Of a stretch of DNA of 64,000 bases, positions 17,766 to 26,412 are shown one piece after another. The DNA comes from Anaerolineales bacterium. GTDB lineage: Bacteria; Chloroflexota; Anaerolineae; 4572-78; J111. The position numbers were made by a program, and so were the translations under genes. The notes beneath the pieces were generated by a model. It had not been told where the DNA came from, searched no databases, and saw nothing but the letters and a program-made list of their open reading frames with translations. The stretch's first letter is position 1. Each line of letters begins with the position of its first letter. The stretch is taken from positions 1,302,001 through 1,366,000 of the forward strand of contig JABTUW010000001.1 of assembly GCA_015075185.1 (NCBI GenBank), in the 5' to 3' direction.

Positions 17766-18647
17766 ATGTATCGGATTTTGAAGGGGGTTGGATTTATCTT
17801 GGGCGGCTTGGTGGGATTAGCAGCCCTGGCTTTAGGCGTGGTTTACTTTATTACCGAGGCGCAGTTAAACAAAACCTATCAGATTTCAGCCGAGCCACTT
17901 GTTATTCCGTCCGACTCGGCGGTGGTTGCCCGGGGCAAACACCTGGTGACCACGGTGGGCCTTTGCGCCGAATGCCACGGCGATAACCTGGCCGGGCAAA
18001 CTTTTGACGAGGGTCCTCTCGTGGGCCTGATTTCCGTGCCTAATTTAACGGCGGGTCAGGGGGGTATTGGCCGCACCTTTACCGACACCGACTGGGTCAG
18101 GGCGCTGCGCCACGGGCTTCACCCAAACGACAAACCGGTGATTGATATGCCCTCAAATTATTACTACCACTTCAGCGATGCCGACCTGAAGGCCATTATT
18201 GCCTATCTCAAAACTCTGCCGCCTCAGGATAACCAACTCCCTCCCCTCGAAGTAGGGCCACTGGCGCGAATCTTCATTCTGCAAGACCCATCGCTGCTGC
18301 CGGCCCAGGTGATTGACCACAGCGGGCCACGTCCGGCCGCGCCGGAGCCTGGCGTAACGGTTGAATACGGCCAATACCTGACTCATTTCTGCCGGCCTTG
18401 CCACGGTGAAAATCTGGCGGGGGAGTCGGGGGCCGGAGCCGGGCAAAACCTGACCCCTGGCGGCGAGTTGGCGACCTGGACCGAAGCCGATTTTATGAAC
18501 ACCTTGCGCACCGGCGTTAATCCGCAAGGCCGCAAGCTCGATCCCAAAATGATGCCCTGGCCCAGCCTGGGTAAATTGAGCGATGATGAACTGAAAGCTA
18601 TCTGGCTCTATCTCCAATCGCTGCCGCCGGTAGCTGATGAGGCTTGA
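17766..18647 (+). CDS. Membrane-anchored diheme cytochrome c
   Basis: A 293-residue protein. One N-terminal helix (about 7-29) acts as an uncleaved anchor. Two haem c sites follow: CAECH at 67-71 and CRPCH at 209-213, each in a class I cytochrome c domain with a plausible distal Met (M128 in DMPS; MMPW near 263 for the second). The two halves are similar (GENLAGE/GDNLAGQ, and WxxAL-RxG in both), so it is an internal duplication. It should carry electrons outside the membrane, as in the small subunit of alcohol or aldehyde dehydrogenases. No such dehydrogenase is next to it. Confidence 0.9.
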   Translation: MYRILKGVGFILGGLVGLAALALGVVYFITEAQLNKTYQISAEPLVIPSDSAVVARGKHLVTTVGLCAECHGDNLAGQTFDEGPLVGLISVPNLTAGQGGIGRTFTDTDWVRALRHGLHPNDKPVIDMPSNYYYHFSDADLKAIIAYLKTLPPQDNQLPPLEVGPLARIFILQDPSLLPAQVIDHSGPRPAAPEPGVTVEYGQYLTHFCRPCHGENLAGESGAGAGQNLTPGGELATWTEADFMNTLRTGVNPQGRKLDPKMMPWPSLGKLSDDELKAIWLYLQSLPPVADEA

Positions 18648-18670
18648 TTTTCAAAATTGTCCTGTTCTTA

Positions 18671-18770
18671 TGTCATTCCTCGTTCCGCTTCGCTCCACTC
18701 GGAATCCCTCAAAACTTGGCTAAAGAGTGCCCTGTAGGGATTTCTCGCTCCTTCGTCGCTCGAAATGACA
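18671..18770. repeat. ~100-bp palindromic repeat family, copy A (internal arm flipped)
   Basis: This copy begins TGTCATT and ends AATGACA. Its right half, GGGATTTCTCGCTCCTTCGT and on, is nearly identical to copies at 53793 and 55337. The 25 bases after TGTCATT (18678-18702) are the reverse complement of those in the other two copies, with one mismatch. The flipped piece is bounded by ATTCC and GGAAT. It lies in the 184-base gap between the cytochrome and the membrane sensor gene. Confidence 0.9.
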
Positions 18771-18831
18771 TGTCTTAGGCTTAATTCCTAATTACTGAAT
18801 TTGACTGTCAAAAACCATAAGGAGTCAACCT

Positions 18832-20142
18832 ATGTCATCTCAACGTCCTTTAGTTGCGTTAAATCAGCCTGACTCCGGCCTGGTTATCGCCCGGATCGGC
18901 TGGTTGGCGATCACCTGCCTGACCCTGGGCTTACTTTTTGCGGGCATCCCGAACTACTTCACTCACCTGGCCGGTACAGTGGATAGGCGCTCGCTGCTGG
19001 AGCTGGGCCTCCCGGCGGATTTTTACGCCGGGGGTATCATTGCGCTCAGCCTTATCTTTGTGTTAGCCCACCTTGTTATGGCCGTGGTTATTATCTGGCG
19101 CCGGCCCGACGAGTGGATAGCCCTGTTTGTCTGTTTCGCCCTGGCGACGAATGGCGCGATGATTCCGCTGTCGCTCATGTATCCGCCTGGCCCCACTTCA
19201 GCGCTGGCTCAAGTTCTGGTGCATGGGGTCACTTTCATCGCCCTGGCCTCCGGGGTTATCCTGCTGTACCTTTTTCCAAATGGGCAGTTTGTCCCCCCCT
19301 GGACACGCCTGTTGGCCTTTATCTGGGCCATCCTCGTCTTTACCGCGGTTTTCTGGCCCAACTCGGCCTTCAGCCTGTCCACCTGGCCGGTCTGGCTGCA
19401 GCTTCTTATGCTGTTGATCTGGCCAGGTGTGGGCCTGTTTGCCCAGATTTACCGTTACATGCATGTCTCCCGCTCGATCCAGCGGCAGCAAACCAAGTGG
19501 GCCATGCTGGGTTTAACCGCCGCCGCGCTGGGGCCGCTGGCCTATTTCTTGCCGTTTGTGATTCTCCCGTCGTTGAACGGGCCGCTTATCCCTAATATCC
19601 TCTACCAGCGGGTGGGCGCTTCTTTTTTTACTTTCTCTTTTCTGCTCCGCTTAAGCGGCTTAACGGCCCTCACCCTGGTGCTGCTCCTCTTTCCTCTCAC
19701 CCTGGCCATTGCCGTTTTGCGTTATCATTTGTGGGAAATTGACATCCTTATCAACCGCGCTCTGGTTTATGGTTTACTCACCGGGACGCTTGGCCTGGTT
19801 TATTTTGTCAGTGTGGCTCTGCTCCAGAACGTCTTGCGACTATTCACCGGCCAGGGATCGCAACTGGCGATCATCTTTTCGACCCTGGCCATTGCTGCCC
19901 TGTTCAATCCCCTGCGCCGCCGCATTCAGACACTTATTGACCGGCGCTTCTACCGCCACAAATACGATGCTGCGCAAGTCCTGGCCGCCTTTAGCGCCGC
20001 CGTCCGTGATGAAGTAGACCTTAACCGCTTGAGCGAACAGTTGCGGCGGGTGGTCGAAGAAACGATGCAGCCGGAGCACGTCTCGCTGTGGCTGCGCTCG
20101 CCCGGGGACAGCAGCGCTAAGAATGATATGGTCAGGCGATAA
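18832..20142 (+). CDS. Kinase-less membrane sensor-like protein
   Basis: A 436-residue protein with about eight hydrophobic helices (25-350), then RRRIQTLIDRRFYRHKYDA and a start of a GAF-like or DHp-linker segment (DLNRLSEQLRRVVEETMQPEHVSLWLR). This is the N-terminal half of a known Chloroflexota and Gram-positive type of sensor kinase, but it stops about 20 residues after that segment, with no HisKA or ATPase domain. It may be a sensor without a kinase or a truncated kinase. A RAGG-type site, AAGGAG, precedes the ATG. Confidence 0.7.
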   Translation: MSSQRPLVALNQPDSGLVIARIGWLAITCLTLGLLFAGIPNYFTHLAGTVDRRSLLELGLPADFYAGGIIALSLIFVLAHLVMAVVIIWRRPDEWIALFVCFALATNGAMIPLSLMYPPGPTSALAQVLVHGVTFIALASGVILLYLFPNGQFVPPWTRLLAFIWAILVFTAVFWPNSAFSLSTWPVWLQLLMLLIWPGVGLFAQIYRYMHVSRSIQRQQTKWAMLGLTAAALGPLAYFLPFVILPSLNGPLIPNILYQRVGASFFTFSFLLRLSGLTALTLVLLLFPLTLAIAVLRYHLWEIDILINRALVYGLLTGTLGLVYFVSVALLQNVLRLFTGQGSQLAIIFSTLAIAALFNPLRRRIQTLIDRRFYRHKYDAAQVLAAFSAAVRDEVDLNRLSEQLRRVVEETMQPEHVSLWLRSPGDSSAKNDMVRR

Positions 20143-20220
20143 GCGGCGTTGCTATCTCGTTCCCCAAACTCAGTTTGGGCACAGGATGGGAGCTTACCCA
20201 AACAACAAACATTGTATTAA

Positions 20221-20262
20221 GGTGACAGGCACTTATCGGACTGTTTAAAAGTGTCTGTCACC
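20221..20262. repeat. REP-like palindrome (GGTGACAGGCACTT)
   Basis: GGTGACAGGCACTT pairs with AAGTGTCTGTCACC with one mismatch over a 14-base loop, followed by a short T-run. The arm sequence resembles widespread REP palindromes linked to RAYT transposases; no such gene is in the window. It may also end transcription of the upstream gene. Confidence 0.75.
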
Positions 20263-20301
20263 TGATTTTTCTCCTGGAGTCTAACACGGCAAGGAATAAA
20301 G

Positions 20302-21771
20302 ATGGGTACCTCAAACAGCTATAAAGTGATCGTCATTGGGGGCGGGCCGGCGGGTGTGACCGCAGCTTTGTACGCCCGCGAATTGGGAACAACGGTGGCC
20401 CTGGTGGAGCGAGGCAGCTTGGGCGGAACCTGCACCAACGATGGCTGCGTGCCGACTCGTGTTCTGGCCAAAGCGGCCCGGCTCATCCGCGACGCCGAGC
20501 AATTTGCCGATTACGGCCTGGTGGGCGAGCGGCCGCAGGTGGATTTTGCCCGGCTGTTGGCTCGGACTCAGCAGGTTGTCTACCAAATTCACGAAAAGAA
20601 GCAGTTGCTGGCTCATCTGGACCAGGCTGGCGTGGACGTTTTCGGCAACGCCGGTGAGGCCCGTTTTCTCGACCCACACACCATTACGTTAGCCGATGGC
20701 ACAACTCTTTCCGGCGAAAAATTTATTCTGTGCGTCGGCGGGCATGCCCGGCGGCTGCCTTTTCCCGGCAGTGAGCACGCCCTGACCCACAGCGATGTCT
20801 GGCTGTTGAAGCGATTGCCCGCCTCGGTGGCCATTGTCGGCGCGGCGGCGACTGGTTGCCAGTTGGCCTCGGTTTTTTCCGCCTTTGGCGCGCAAGTCTC
20901 GCTGTTGGAGCTGGCTCCGCGCCTCCTGCCCAACGAGGATGAGCTGGTCTCGCAAAGCATTACCGGGGCGTTCCGGCAGCGCGGCCTCGAAATTATCACC
21001 GGCATCGGCGGCGTGAGCAGCATTGTGCCGCGACCAGCCGGGTTACAGCTTAACTACACCTTGGACAATGAGCCGGCCTCCCTCAACGTCGAGGCCATTG
21101 TCCTGGCTGTCGGCTGGCCGGGCAATATCGAAACGCTGAACTTAACTGCGGCAGGTGTAAAAACTGAACGCGGCTATGTTGGCGTTGACGATACCCTGCA
21201 AACGTCGGTCCCGCACATCTTCGCTGCCGGCGACATCACCGGGCGCATGATGCTGGTGCAGAGCGCCGGTTACGAAGCTCGCGTTGCTGCCGAAAACGCG
21301 GTCCTGGGTCTGGGACGGGCTTGCACCCATCCCATTGTGCCGCACGGCGGTTTCACCGATCCCGAATATGGCAGCGTCGGCCTGACCGAACAGCAGGCGC
21401 GCGCTCTGGAAAACGACTGTCTGGTGGCGGTTGTGCCTTACGCCGACCTGGACCGGGCCGTGATTGATGGCTACCCGGACGGCTTCTGCAAGTTGATTGT
21501 CTCGCGGGTATCGCACCAAATTTTGGGGATGCACGCGGTTGGCGAGCAGGCAGTAGAGATTGTCCAGATTGGGGCTGCGGGGATGGCCGCCGGAACACGG
21601 GTCGAACAATTAGCCGAGTTGGAACTGGCTTACCCCACCTTTACCACCATTGTCGGCCTCGCCGCCCGGCAGATTGTGCGTGAATTGGAAGGGGTAGCGC
21701 CCGCGCCGCAGTGGCGCACCCTCAAGCCGCTCCACCCGCGCGCCGTCGAGTGGGAACAGACGCATGGTTGA
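20302..21771 (+). CDS. FAD-dependent disulfide oxidoreductase, mercuric-reductase/Lpd-like
   Basis: A 489-residue class I flavoprotein disulfide reductase. The FAD-binding GGGPAG is at 13-18, the redox-active pair C44 and C49 in GGTCTNDGCVPTR, an NAD(P)-binding strand VAIVGAAATG, and the second FAD contact FAAGDITG. The C-terminal dimer domain reads LAYPTFTTIVGLAARQIV, with Tyr where glutathione and lipoamide reductases place the catalytic His, closer to mercuric-reductase-like proteins. There is no N-terminal MerT-like domain and no C-terminal Cys pair, so mercury reduction is doubtful. The next gene starts inside its last codons. Confidence 0.88.
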   Translation: MGTSNSYKVIVIGGGPAGVTAALYARELGTTVALVERGSLGGTCTNDGCVPTRVLAKAARLIRDAEQFADYGLVGERPQVDFARLLARTQQVVYQIHEKKQLLAHLDQAGVDVFGNAGEARFLDPHTITLADGTTLSGEKFILCVGGHARRLPFPGSEHALTHSDVWLLKRLPASVAIVGAAATGCQLASVFSAFGAQVSLLELAPRLLPNEDELVSQSITGAFRQRGLEIITGIGGVSSIVPRPAGLQLNYTLDNEPASLNVEAIVLAVGWPGNIETLNLTAAGVKTERGYVGVDDTLQTSVPHIFAAGDITGRMMLVQSAGYEARVAAENAVLGLGRACTHPIVPHGGFTDPEYGSVGLTEQQARALENDCLVAVVPYADLDRAVIDGYPDGFCKLIVSRVSHQILGMHAVGEQAVEIVQIGAAGMAAGTRVEQLAELELAYPTFTTIVGLAARQIVRELEGVAPAPQWRTLKPLHPRAVEWEQTHG

Positions 21772-23173
21772 TGCTGTCGTCATCGGCTCCGGGCCGAACG
21801 GCCTGGCTGCGGCGATTGCCCTGGCCCAGGCTGGCTGCAAGGTGCTGATACTGGAAGCCAGAGCGACCGTTGGCGGTGGGATGCGTTCGGCGGAGCTGAC
21901 TTTACCCGGCTTTGTCCATGATATTTGCTCGGCGATCCACCCTCTGGGGGTTGGCTCGCCTTTTTTTCGCAGCCTGCCCCTGGCCGATTATGGCCTGGAA
22001 TGGATTTACCCACCCGCGCCGCTGGCCCACCCGCTCGGCGATAGCGCGGTCATGCTTGAGCAGTCCATTGCCGCCACCGGAGCCGCACTCGGCCCGGACG
22101 CCGAGGCGTATCGCCGGCTCATGGCTCCACTCGTGGCCGATTGGGACAAACTGGCCGCAGACCTGCTCGGCCCTTTTCCTTTTCCACCGCGACATCCTAT
22201 TACCCTGGCTCGCTTTGGCCTGAGTGCGATACGTTCAGCGCGCGGGCTGGCCGAAAGCCGGTTTAAAGGAACACACGCCCGTGCCCTCTTCGCCGGGCTG
22301 GCTGCCCACTCGATCATGCCCCTGGAGAAGCCGCCTACCGCCTCTTTTGGATTGGTGCTCGGCATTCTGGGCCACGCCCTCGGCTGGCCCCTGCCCCAAG
22401 GCGGGTCCCAGCGCATCGCCGATGCCCTGGCGGCCTATCTCCACTCTCTTGGCGGTGAAATTGTCACCCACACCCCGGTCAATTCGCTGGAGGCACTGCC
22501 GCCCGCCCGCGTGGTCATGGCCGATATTACCCCGCGCCAATTCCTGGCCCTGGCCGCCGACCGCCTGCCCCGCGGCTACCGCCGCCAGCTCGAAGGCTAT
22601 CGCTACGGCCCGGGCGCATTTAAGGTGGATTGGGCGCTCGACGGGCCGATTCCCTGGCAGGCCGCCGAGTGCTCGCGGGCCGGCACGGTCCATGTCGGCG
22701 GCACGCTGGAAGAAATCGCGGCCAGCGAGCGCGCCATGTGGCACGGCCCCCCCGCCGAATCTCCCTTTGTGCTGGTCGCGCAGCAGAGCCTGTTTGATCC
22801 AGCCCGCGCCCCGTCCGGGAAGCATACCGCGTGGGCCTACTGCCACGTGCCCCATGGCTCAACCCTTGATATGACCTCCCGGATTGAGGCCCAAATTGAA
22901 CGCTTTGCTCCCGGCTTCCGCGAGCGCATTTTGGCTCGCCACGTCTTTTCACCGGCTGAGTTTGAGCAGTACAATCCCAACTACATCGGCGGCGACATCA
23001 ACGGCGGGATTCAGGATTTCTGGCAGCTTTTTACCCGGCCCGTGCCGCGCTGGATTCCATATTCAACGCCGATCAAAGGCGTTTATTTGTGTTCGTCGTC
23101 TACGCCGCCGGGGGGCGGGGTGCATGGTATGGGGGGCTATCACGCGGCGCGGGCGGCCTTACAGGGGATTTGA
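21764..23173 (+). CDS. CrtI/phytoene-dehydrogenase-like FAD oxidoreductase
   Basis: A 469-residue protein overlapping the previous gene by 8 bases. VIGSGPNGLAAAIALAQAG (7-25) is the FAD Rossmann motif with a following ILEARATVGGGMRS, as in the COG1233 group that includes phytoene desaturases and retinol saturase. The C-terminus has the matching SSTPPGGGVHGMGGYHAA. COG1233 members oxidise or isomerise polyenes or other lipids; no carotenoid genes are nearby, so the substrate is unknown. Its coupling to the disulfide oxidoreductase suggests shared redox work. Confidence 0.87.
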   Translation: MVDAVVIGSGPNGLAAAIALAQAGCKVLILEARATVGGGMRSAELTLPGFVHDICSAIHPLGVGSPFFRSLPLADYGLEWIYPPAPLAHPLGDSAVMLEQSIAATGAALGPDAEAYRRLMAPLVADWDKLAADLLGPFPFPPRHPITLARFGLSAIRSARGLAESRFKGTHARALFAGLAAHSIMPLEKPPTASFGLVLGILGHALGWPLPQGGSQRIADALAAYLHSLGGEIVTHTPVNSLEALPPARVVMADITPRQFLALAADRLPRGYRRQLEGYRYGPGAFKVDWALDGPIPWQAAECSRAGTVHVGGTLEEIAASERAMWHGPPAESPFVLVAQQSLFDPARAPSGKHTAWAYCHVPHGSTLDMTSRIEAQIERFAPGFRERILARHVFSPAEFEQYNPNYIGGDINGGIQDFWQLFTRPVPRWIPYSTPIKGVYLCSSSTPPGGGVHGMGGYHAARAALQGI

Positions 23174-23192
23174 ACAGGGCTTGGACTTGTAC

Positions 23193-23224
23193 TATACACA
23201 TAAAAACAGTAAAATATACACATT
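23193..23224 (+). promoter_or_regulatory. Candidate VapBC operator (direct repeats)
   Basis: TATACACATA (23193-23202) and TATACACATT (23215-23224) are direct repeats 22 bases apart, about two helical turns, just ahead of the antitoxin gene. That is the usual place for autoregulation by a VapBC complex. TATACA-like sequence also serves as -10 material. Confidence 0.45.
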
Positions 23225-23242
23225 ATTAGATCGGGAGGCGTT

Positions 23243-23455
23243 ATGCGGACCAATGTGGTCATAGATGACGAACTTATGGCCGAGGCGATGAACAGTACCG
23301 GCCTCACTACCAAAAAGGCCGTTATTGAAGAAGCTCTGCGCACGCTTATCCGTTTGAAAGCTCAACAGGATATCCGCCTCCTACGAGGCCAGCTCAACTG
23401 GGAGGGAAATTTGGACGAGATGCGTGAAGGCCGTTTGATCAATGTGGATAGTTGA
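23243..23455 (+). CDS. vapB: VapB-type antitoxin
   Basis: A 70-residue protein starting at ATG behind GGGAGG. MRTNVVIDDELMAEAM is the ribbon-helix-helix-like DNA-binding start of the VapB/DUF2191 family, followed by TKKAVIEEALRTLIRLKAQ and a C-terminal toxin-binding tail (GNLDEMREGRLIN). It should neutralise the VapC toxin encoded by the overlapping next gene and repress the operon through the direct repeats upstream. Confidence 0.92.
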   Translation: MRTNVVIDDELMAEAMNSTGLTTKKAVIEEALRTLIRLKAQQDIRLLRGQLNWEGNLDEMREGRLINVDS

Positions 23456-23837
23456 CTCGTCGGTTTGGATTGATTATTTTAACGGAACTAACTCTCCCCA
23501 AACTGACGTTCTCCATGCTGCTTTGGGCCAACAGGAGATTGGCCTCGGCGACATTATCCTGTGTGAAGTGCTTCAAGGCTATCGTAATCAAAAGGATTTT
23601 GAGAGGGCACGACAAGCCTTGCTTCAGTTCCCAATCTACACGGTGGGCGGCGTTGAGCTAGCCATCAAAAGTGCAGAAAATTTTCGTGCGCTGCGCCAGC
23701 AGGGAATTACGGTGCGCAAGACCATAGATTGTTTAATCGCCACGTTTGTAATCGAACGGGGCTTTTCTTTGCTCCACAGTGACCGCGATTTCGAGCCTTT
23801 TGAGACCTACTTGGGGCTGGTTACCATTCGTTACTGA
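23442..23837 (+). CDS. vapC: VapC-type PIN-domain toxin ribonuclease
   Basis: A 131-residue PIN domain. The acidic metal-binding set is complete: D5, E42, D96 and D114/D116 (SDRDF). The ATG lies 14 bases before the vapB stop, the normal overlapping arrangement. VapC toxins cut tRNA or rRNA when the antitoxin is degraded. The last base of the TGA stop is the first base of the inserted MITE that follows; before insertion the gene must have used a different base there. Confidence 0.93.
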   Translation: MWIVDSSVWIDYFNGTNSPQTDVLHAALGQQEIGLGDIILCEVLQGYRNQKDFERARQALLQFPIYTVGGVELAIKSAENFRALRQQGITVRKTIDCLIATFVIERGFSLLHSDRDFEPFETYLGLVTIRY

Positions 23838-23982
23838 CAGGAATTACGCGGTGGGTGCGCAAAACGCTTGCTGAGTAGGCGTTAGTTGTATCGAAGCGGC
23901 GTTTTGCGCAGTTCGCACCCTTCGACACGCCCACTCCCTTCGGTCGCAGGGCTACTCAGGATGCTCACCGCGTAAGTCCTGT
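23837..23982. mobile_element. 146-bp MITE with 5-bp target duplication
   Basis: The left end ACAGGAATTACGCGGTG and the right end CACCGCGTAAGTCCTGT are inverted repeats with one mismatch. Inside, a second inverted pair (GTGCGCAAAACGC and GCGTTTTGCGC) gives a nested hairpin. The element is flanked by TACTG at 23832-23836 and 23983-23987, a target-site duplication. It encodes no protein. Its terminal bases complete the stop codons of vapC on the left and of the phosphoribosyltransferase on the right. Confidence 0.9.
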
Positions 23983-24587
23983 TACTGAGCAATAGGGTCA
24001 ACGAGCGGCGCGCCCGAGGCGCATAAGGGGCAGGCCGCGGGAGTCCACATTCTCCGTTCCAGCGAGGCCAGGGTAAAGAATGGTACGCCATGCCGCTCCG
24101 AGATTTGGGCAGCCGCCTCGCCCAGGGTAAGCAGGCTGGCAAAACCGGCCAGTTCGATTTCACATTCGCGCAGGTCCGCCAGAGTCGAGAGCAAAGCCGA
24201 GCCGGCATTGACGGCGTCGTCCACCAGCAGCAGCCGCTTGCCGGGCAAGATGGGGCGGAGTGGTTCAGGGATGTGGTAGCGCACCGGTCCGGCCGCACCG
24301 GCGAGCCGCTCGGCAAAGACAAATGCTGCGCCGGTTTCCGCCGCCAGCAGTTGGGCCACGAAGGCGCCGCCGGTCAGCGGGCCGCAGATGACGTCTGGCC
24401 GGCAAACCGCCGCGCGCCGAGCCAGGGCCTTGGCCCAGCCCCACATTCTCTGCGTGTCAATGAACAACATTTCCAGGTCAAGCCAGAGGTCGCCGTGATG
24501 GCCGGATTCATAGCGAAAATGCCCGCGTGTGGCGCCCACCGCCTGCTCAAGGCCGGACGCCCCCTGTTCAAAGCTGGCCACAGGCAA
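23982..24587 (-). CDS. Orotate-phosphoribosyltransferase-like protein
   Basis: A 201-residue type I phosphoribosyltransferase. The PRPP-binding loop LLLVDDAVNAGSAL is intact, preceded by DVICGPLTGGAFVAQLLA, the other nucleotide-phosphate loop of PyrE-type enzymes. The N-terminus HFRYESGHHGDLWLDL matches the OMP-binding start of PyrE. The C-terminus CPLCASGAPLVDPIAQ has a Cys pair. It may make OMP or act on another base. Its TAA stop is completed by the terminal base of the MITE. It follows the TPR-like gene after 5 bases, so they are one operon. Confidence 0.85.
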   Translation of the reverse strand: MPVASFEQGASGLEQAVGATRGHFRYESGHHGDLWLDLEMLFIDTQRMWGWAKALARRAAVCRPDVICGPLTGGAFVAQLLAAETGAAFVFAERLAGAAGPVRYHIPEPLRPILPGKRLLLVDDAVNAGSALLSTLADLRECEIELAGFASLLTLGEAAAQISERHGVPFFTLASLERRMWTPAACPLCASGAPLVDPIAQ

Positions 24588-24592
24588 TCCCC

Positions 24593-25105
24593 CTACAGTT
24601 TTATGCCGTATACATCGGCAATATCCTGGAGCGTTTGCATTTGATCCGTCAAAAGATGCAGCTTGCTGGCTATTTCTTCATCCGATATTTTATATCTTTC
24701 CGGTAGGCCTCTAATCGCAAAGACCTGGGCTTGATTCAAATTATGCACTTTAGCAATCTCAATGGAAGGCCGGGCATTTTTACCGGCCAAAAAGCCCAAG
24801 TTGCGCGACTCGTAGGTTTCGCGAATAGCTTTTATATCCTCGACGGTAAAGCGGCGCTCTTCTGCCTTGCCTTTTTTGGCCGGTGTGTCTTGAGTTGCTG
24901 CCGGGGGGTGAGGGTCAAGGTTACGGGCGGCCAGTTGTTCCAGATAATAGTTTTTTTCTTCTTCGCTATCGGCTGCCACCGACAGCCAGATCCAGGCAGC
25001 CTCGTTGTTAGGCTCTTTCTCCAAGATCTGCTCCAGAATTCGACGGGCCGCTTCCTTTTGGCCGGATTGAATCAGGGCAATCGCCTCTGTAAATTTATCC
25101 TGCAT
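24593..25105 (-). CDS. TPR-like protein of unknown function
   Basis: A 170-residue protein. Residues 4-56 look like one and a half tetratricopeptide repeats (AIALIQSGQKEAARRILEQILEKEPNNEAAWIWLS). A charged linker (PAATQDTPAKKGKAEERR) leads to a C-terminal helical part, RFTVEDIKAIRETYE, with possible helix-turn-helix character (SIEIAKVHNLNQAQVFAIRGL). I do not recognise a family for the C-terminal half. RBS GGAGGATAA precedes the ATG. It is co-transcribed with the phosphoribosyltransferase. Confidence 0.75.
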   Translation of the reverse strand: MQDKFTEAIALIQSGQKEAARRILEQILEKEPNNEAAWIWLSVAADSEEEKNYYLEQLAARNLDPHPPAATQDTPAKKGKAEERRFTVEDIKAIRETYESRNLGFLAGKNARPSIEIAKVHNLNQAQVFAIRGLPERYKISDEEIASKLHLLTDQMQTLQDIADVYGIKL

Positions 25106-25188
25106 TATTTATCCTCCATCGCTGTTTCTCGTAATTATTGCAGCGGGTAGTCTAACGACCAAATCCGCTCAGGAAATGGCTGGACCGG

Positions 25189-25962
25189 TCACGCGGTGAT
25201 GACCAGGTCCCAGGAGTATCTATTGGTGGCAAAATGCACCGCCGGGCGTCCCATGAAAGAACACGGCCTGACCTGCTCCGAAAGAGCGGCAAAGTAATCC
25301 AGTTTCTCCGCCCGCAAGATAATCGCCCTCAAAGGAAAAAGCTTATCATGTCCCGGCAGCGCCCCGGCGAGCATGTCCCTGGGCCAGACGTTCAAGCCAT
25401 TTATCTCAAACGGACCACCGGTCCGTTTGCTCTTGACCAACTGCCCCAACTCGCTCAAGCGGTCCGTCTCCAGATCAAAGACCATCCCGGCAATCCCTTT
25501 GACCCTATTGGGCTGGCCTGAAATATGCTCCCGGACCGGTTTAGGGTTGTCATACCCGGTTAACCAGATAAAGGTATCGGCCACCGGCGGCAGCCCAAAA
25601 TTCAGATAGTGCCAGCCCGGCCCCGGCGACTCTACACTGCCGTCATAGTTGACATGCAAGCGGTAAGGCTGCAGATGCCGGAACTCGTGTTCATAGTCCT
25701 TAAGCAGCTCAGGCTGCGCCACGGCCAGGGAAATGCCCGGACAATAAGGGCGCATGCCCTCGGGAATAAACTCCATGTAGGCCCGCTCATCCTCCACCTC
25801 GATCAATTCCAGGCAAGGCCCCTGTTCAAAGTCAATGAAGCGGCACAACTGCGCGCCCATGTACCTGGAAACCTGAGGCCGGAGGCTGAAACCGAGCCGC
25901 TCTAACCGTGCCAGTTGGAGGGAGTCAAACCCATGTCCATAGATGTTGCTGACGGTCAGCAT
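25189..25962 (-). CDS. Glyoxalase/VOC-like protein
   Basis: A 257-residue protein not matching a characterised enzyme that I can name. The first half, from FDSLQLARLERLGF to FIDFEQGPCLELIEV, has the beta-alpha-beta-beta-beta layout of glyoxalase/VOC proteins, with CLELIEVED as the typical metal-side strand. The second half repeats a similar layout (GIAGMVFDLETDRL ... AVHFATNRYSWDLVI). It follows the GlcG-like gene by 6 bases and is likely co-transcribed with it. Any substrate is a guess. Confidence 0.55.
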   Translation of the reverse strand: MLTVSNIYGHGFDSLQLARLERLGFSLRPQVSRYMGAQLCRFIDFEQGPCLELIEVEDERAYMEFIPEGMRPYCPGISLAVAQPELLKDYEHEFRHLQPYRLHVNYDGSVESPGPGWHYLNFGLPPVADTFIWLTGYDNPKPVREHISGQPNRVKGIAGMVFDLETDRLSELGQLVKSKRTGGPFEINGLNVWPRDMLAGALPGHDKLFPLRAIILRAEKLDYFAALSEQVRPCSFMGRPAVHFATNRYSWDLVITA

Positions 25963-25968
25963 AACGCG

Positions 25969-26412
25969 TTAGCCTCCCGTAGCCCCTGGCACTGCGGATA
26001 AACCAACAGCTTCGACCCCGGCCCTGGCGCAAAGTTCATCGTTGTCGCCGATGTCGCCGGAGATGCCGACCGCTCCCACCACTTCCTGGTCAGCGCCGAC
26101 AATGAGTACGCCGCCGGGCGATGGGATCATCCGCCCTTGAGTGGCAGCCGCGATGGCAGCGACGAAAGTTGGAAATTTAGCGGCCCGCTCTGCCAGTTCG
26201 CGCGTGCCAAAGCCCATGCCGAGCGCTCCCCAGGCCTTCCCGTAGGCAATGTCAAAGCGGGCGAAGCCGGCCCCGTCCTCTCGCTTGAAAGCGACGAGGT
26301 GCCCGCCGGCATCAAGCACAGCCACAGCGAGGGGAGCAAAGTTTCGTTTACGTCCTTCGGCGATGGCTGCATCAACGATCGCACTGGCCTGAGCTAATTT
26401 TAGGATTGCCAT
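25969..26412 (-). CDS. GlcG/HbpS-like (DUF336) protein
   Basis: The start is the ATG at 26412 (MAILKLAQ) behind AAGGAG; an ATG 27 bases upstream has no such site. The 147-residue protein has the family signature LAVAVLDAGGHLVAFKREDGA, then SPGGVLIVGADQEVVGAVGISGD. GlcG/HbpS proteins bind haem, cob(III)yrinic or small molecules; the role of most is unclear. The next gene follows by 6 bases. Confidence 0.88.
   Translation of the reverse strand: MAILKLAQASAIVDAAIAEGRKRNFAPLAVAVLDAGGHLVAFKREDGAGFARFDIAYGKAWGALGMGFGTRELAERAAKFPTFVAAIAAATQGRMIPSPGGVLIVGADQEVVGAVGISGDIGDNDELCARAGVEAVGLSAVPGATGG

Noticed and set aside
20302..21771. Mercuric reductase as a firm call
   Set aside because: No MerR, MerT or MerP genes and no C-terminal Cys pair; the protein is only placed in the broader disulfide reductase family.
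23837..23982. Possible attenuator or Rho-independent terminator for vapBC
   Set aside because: Inverted ends with a target duplication fit a MITE better; there is no T-run after a stem on either strand.
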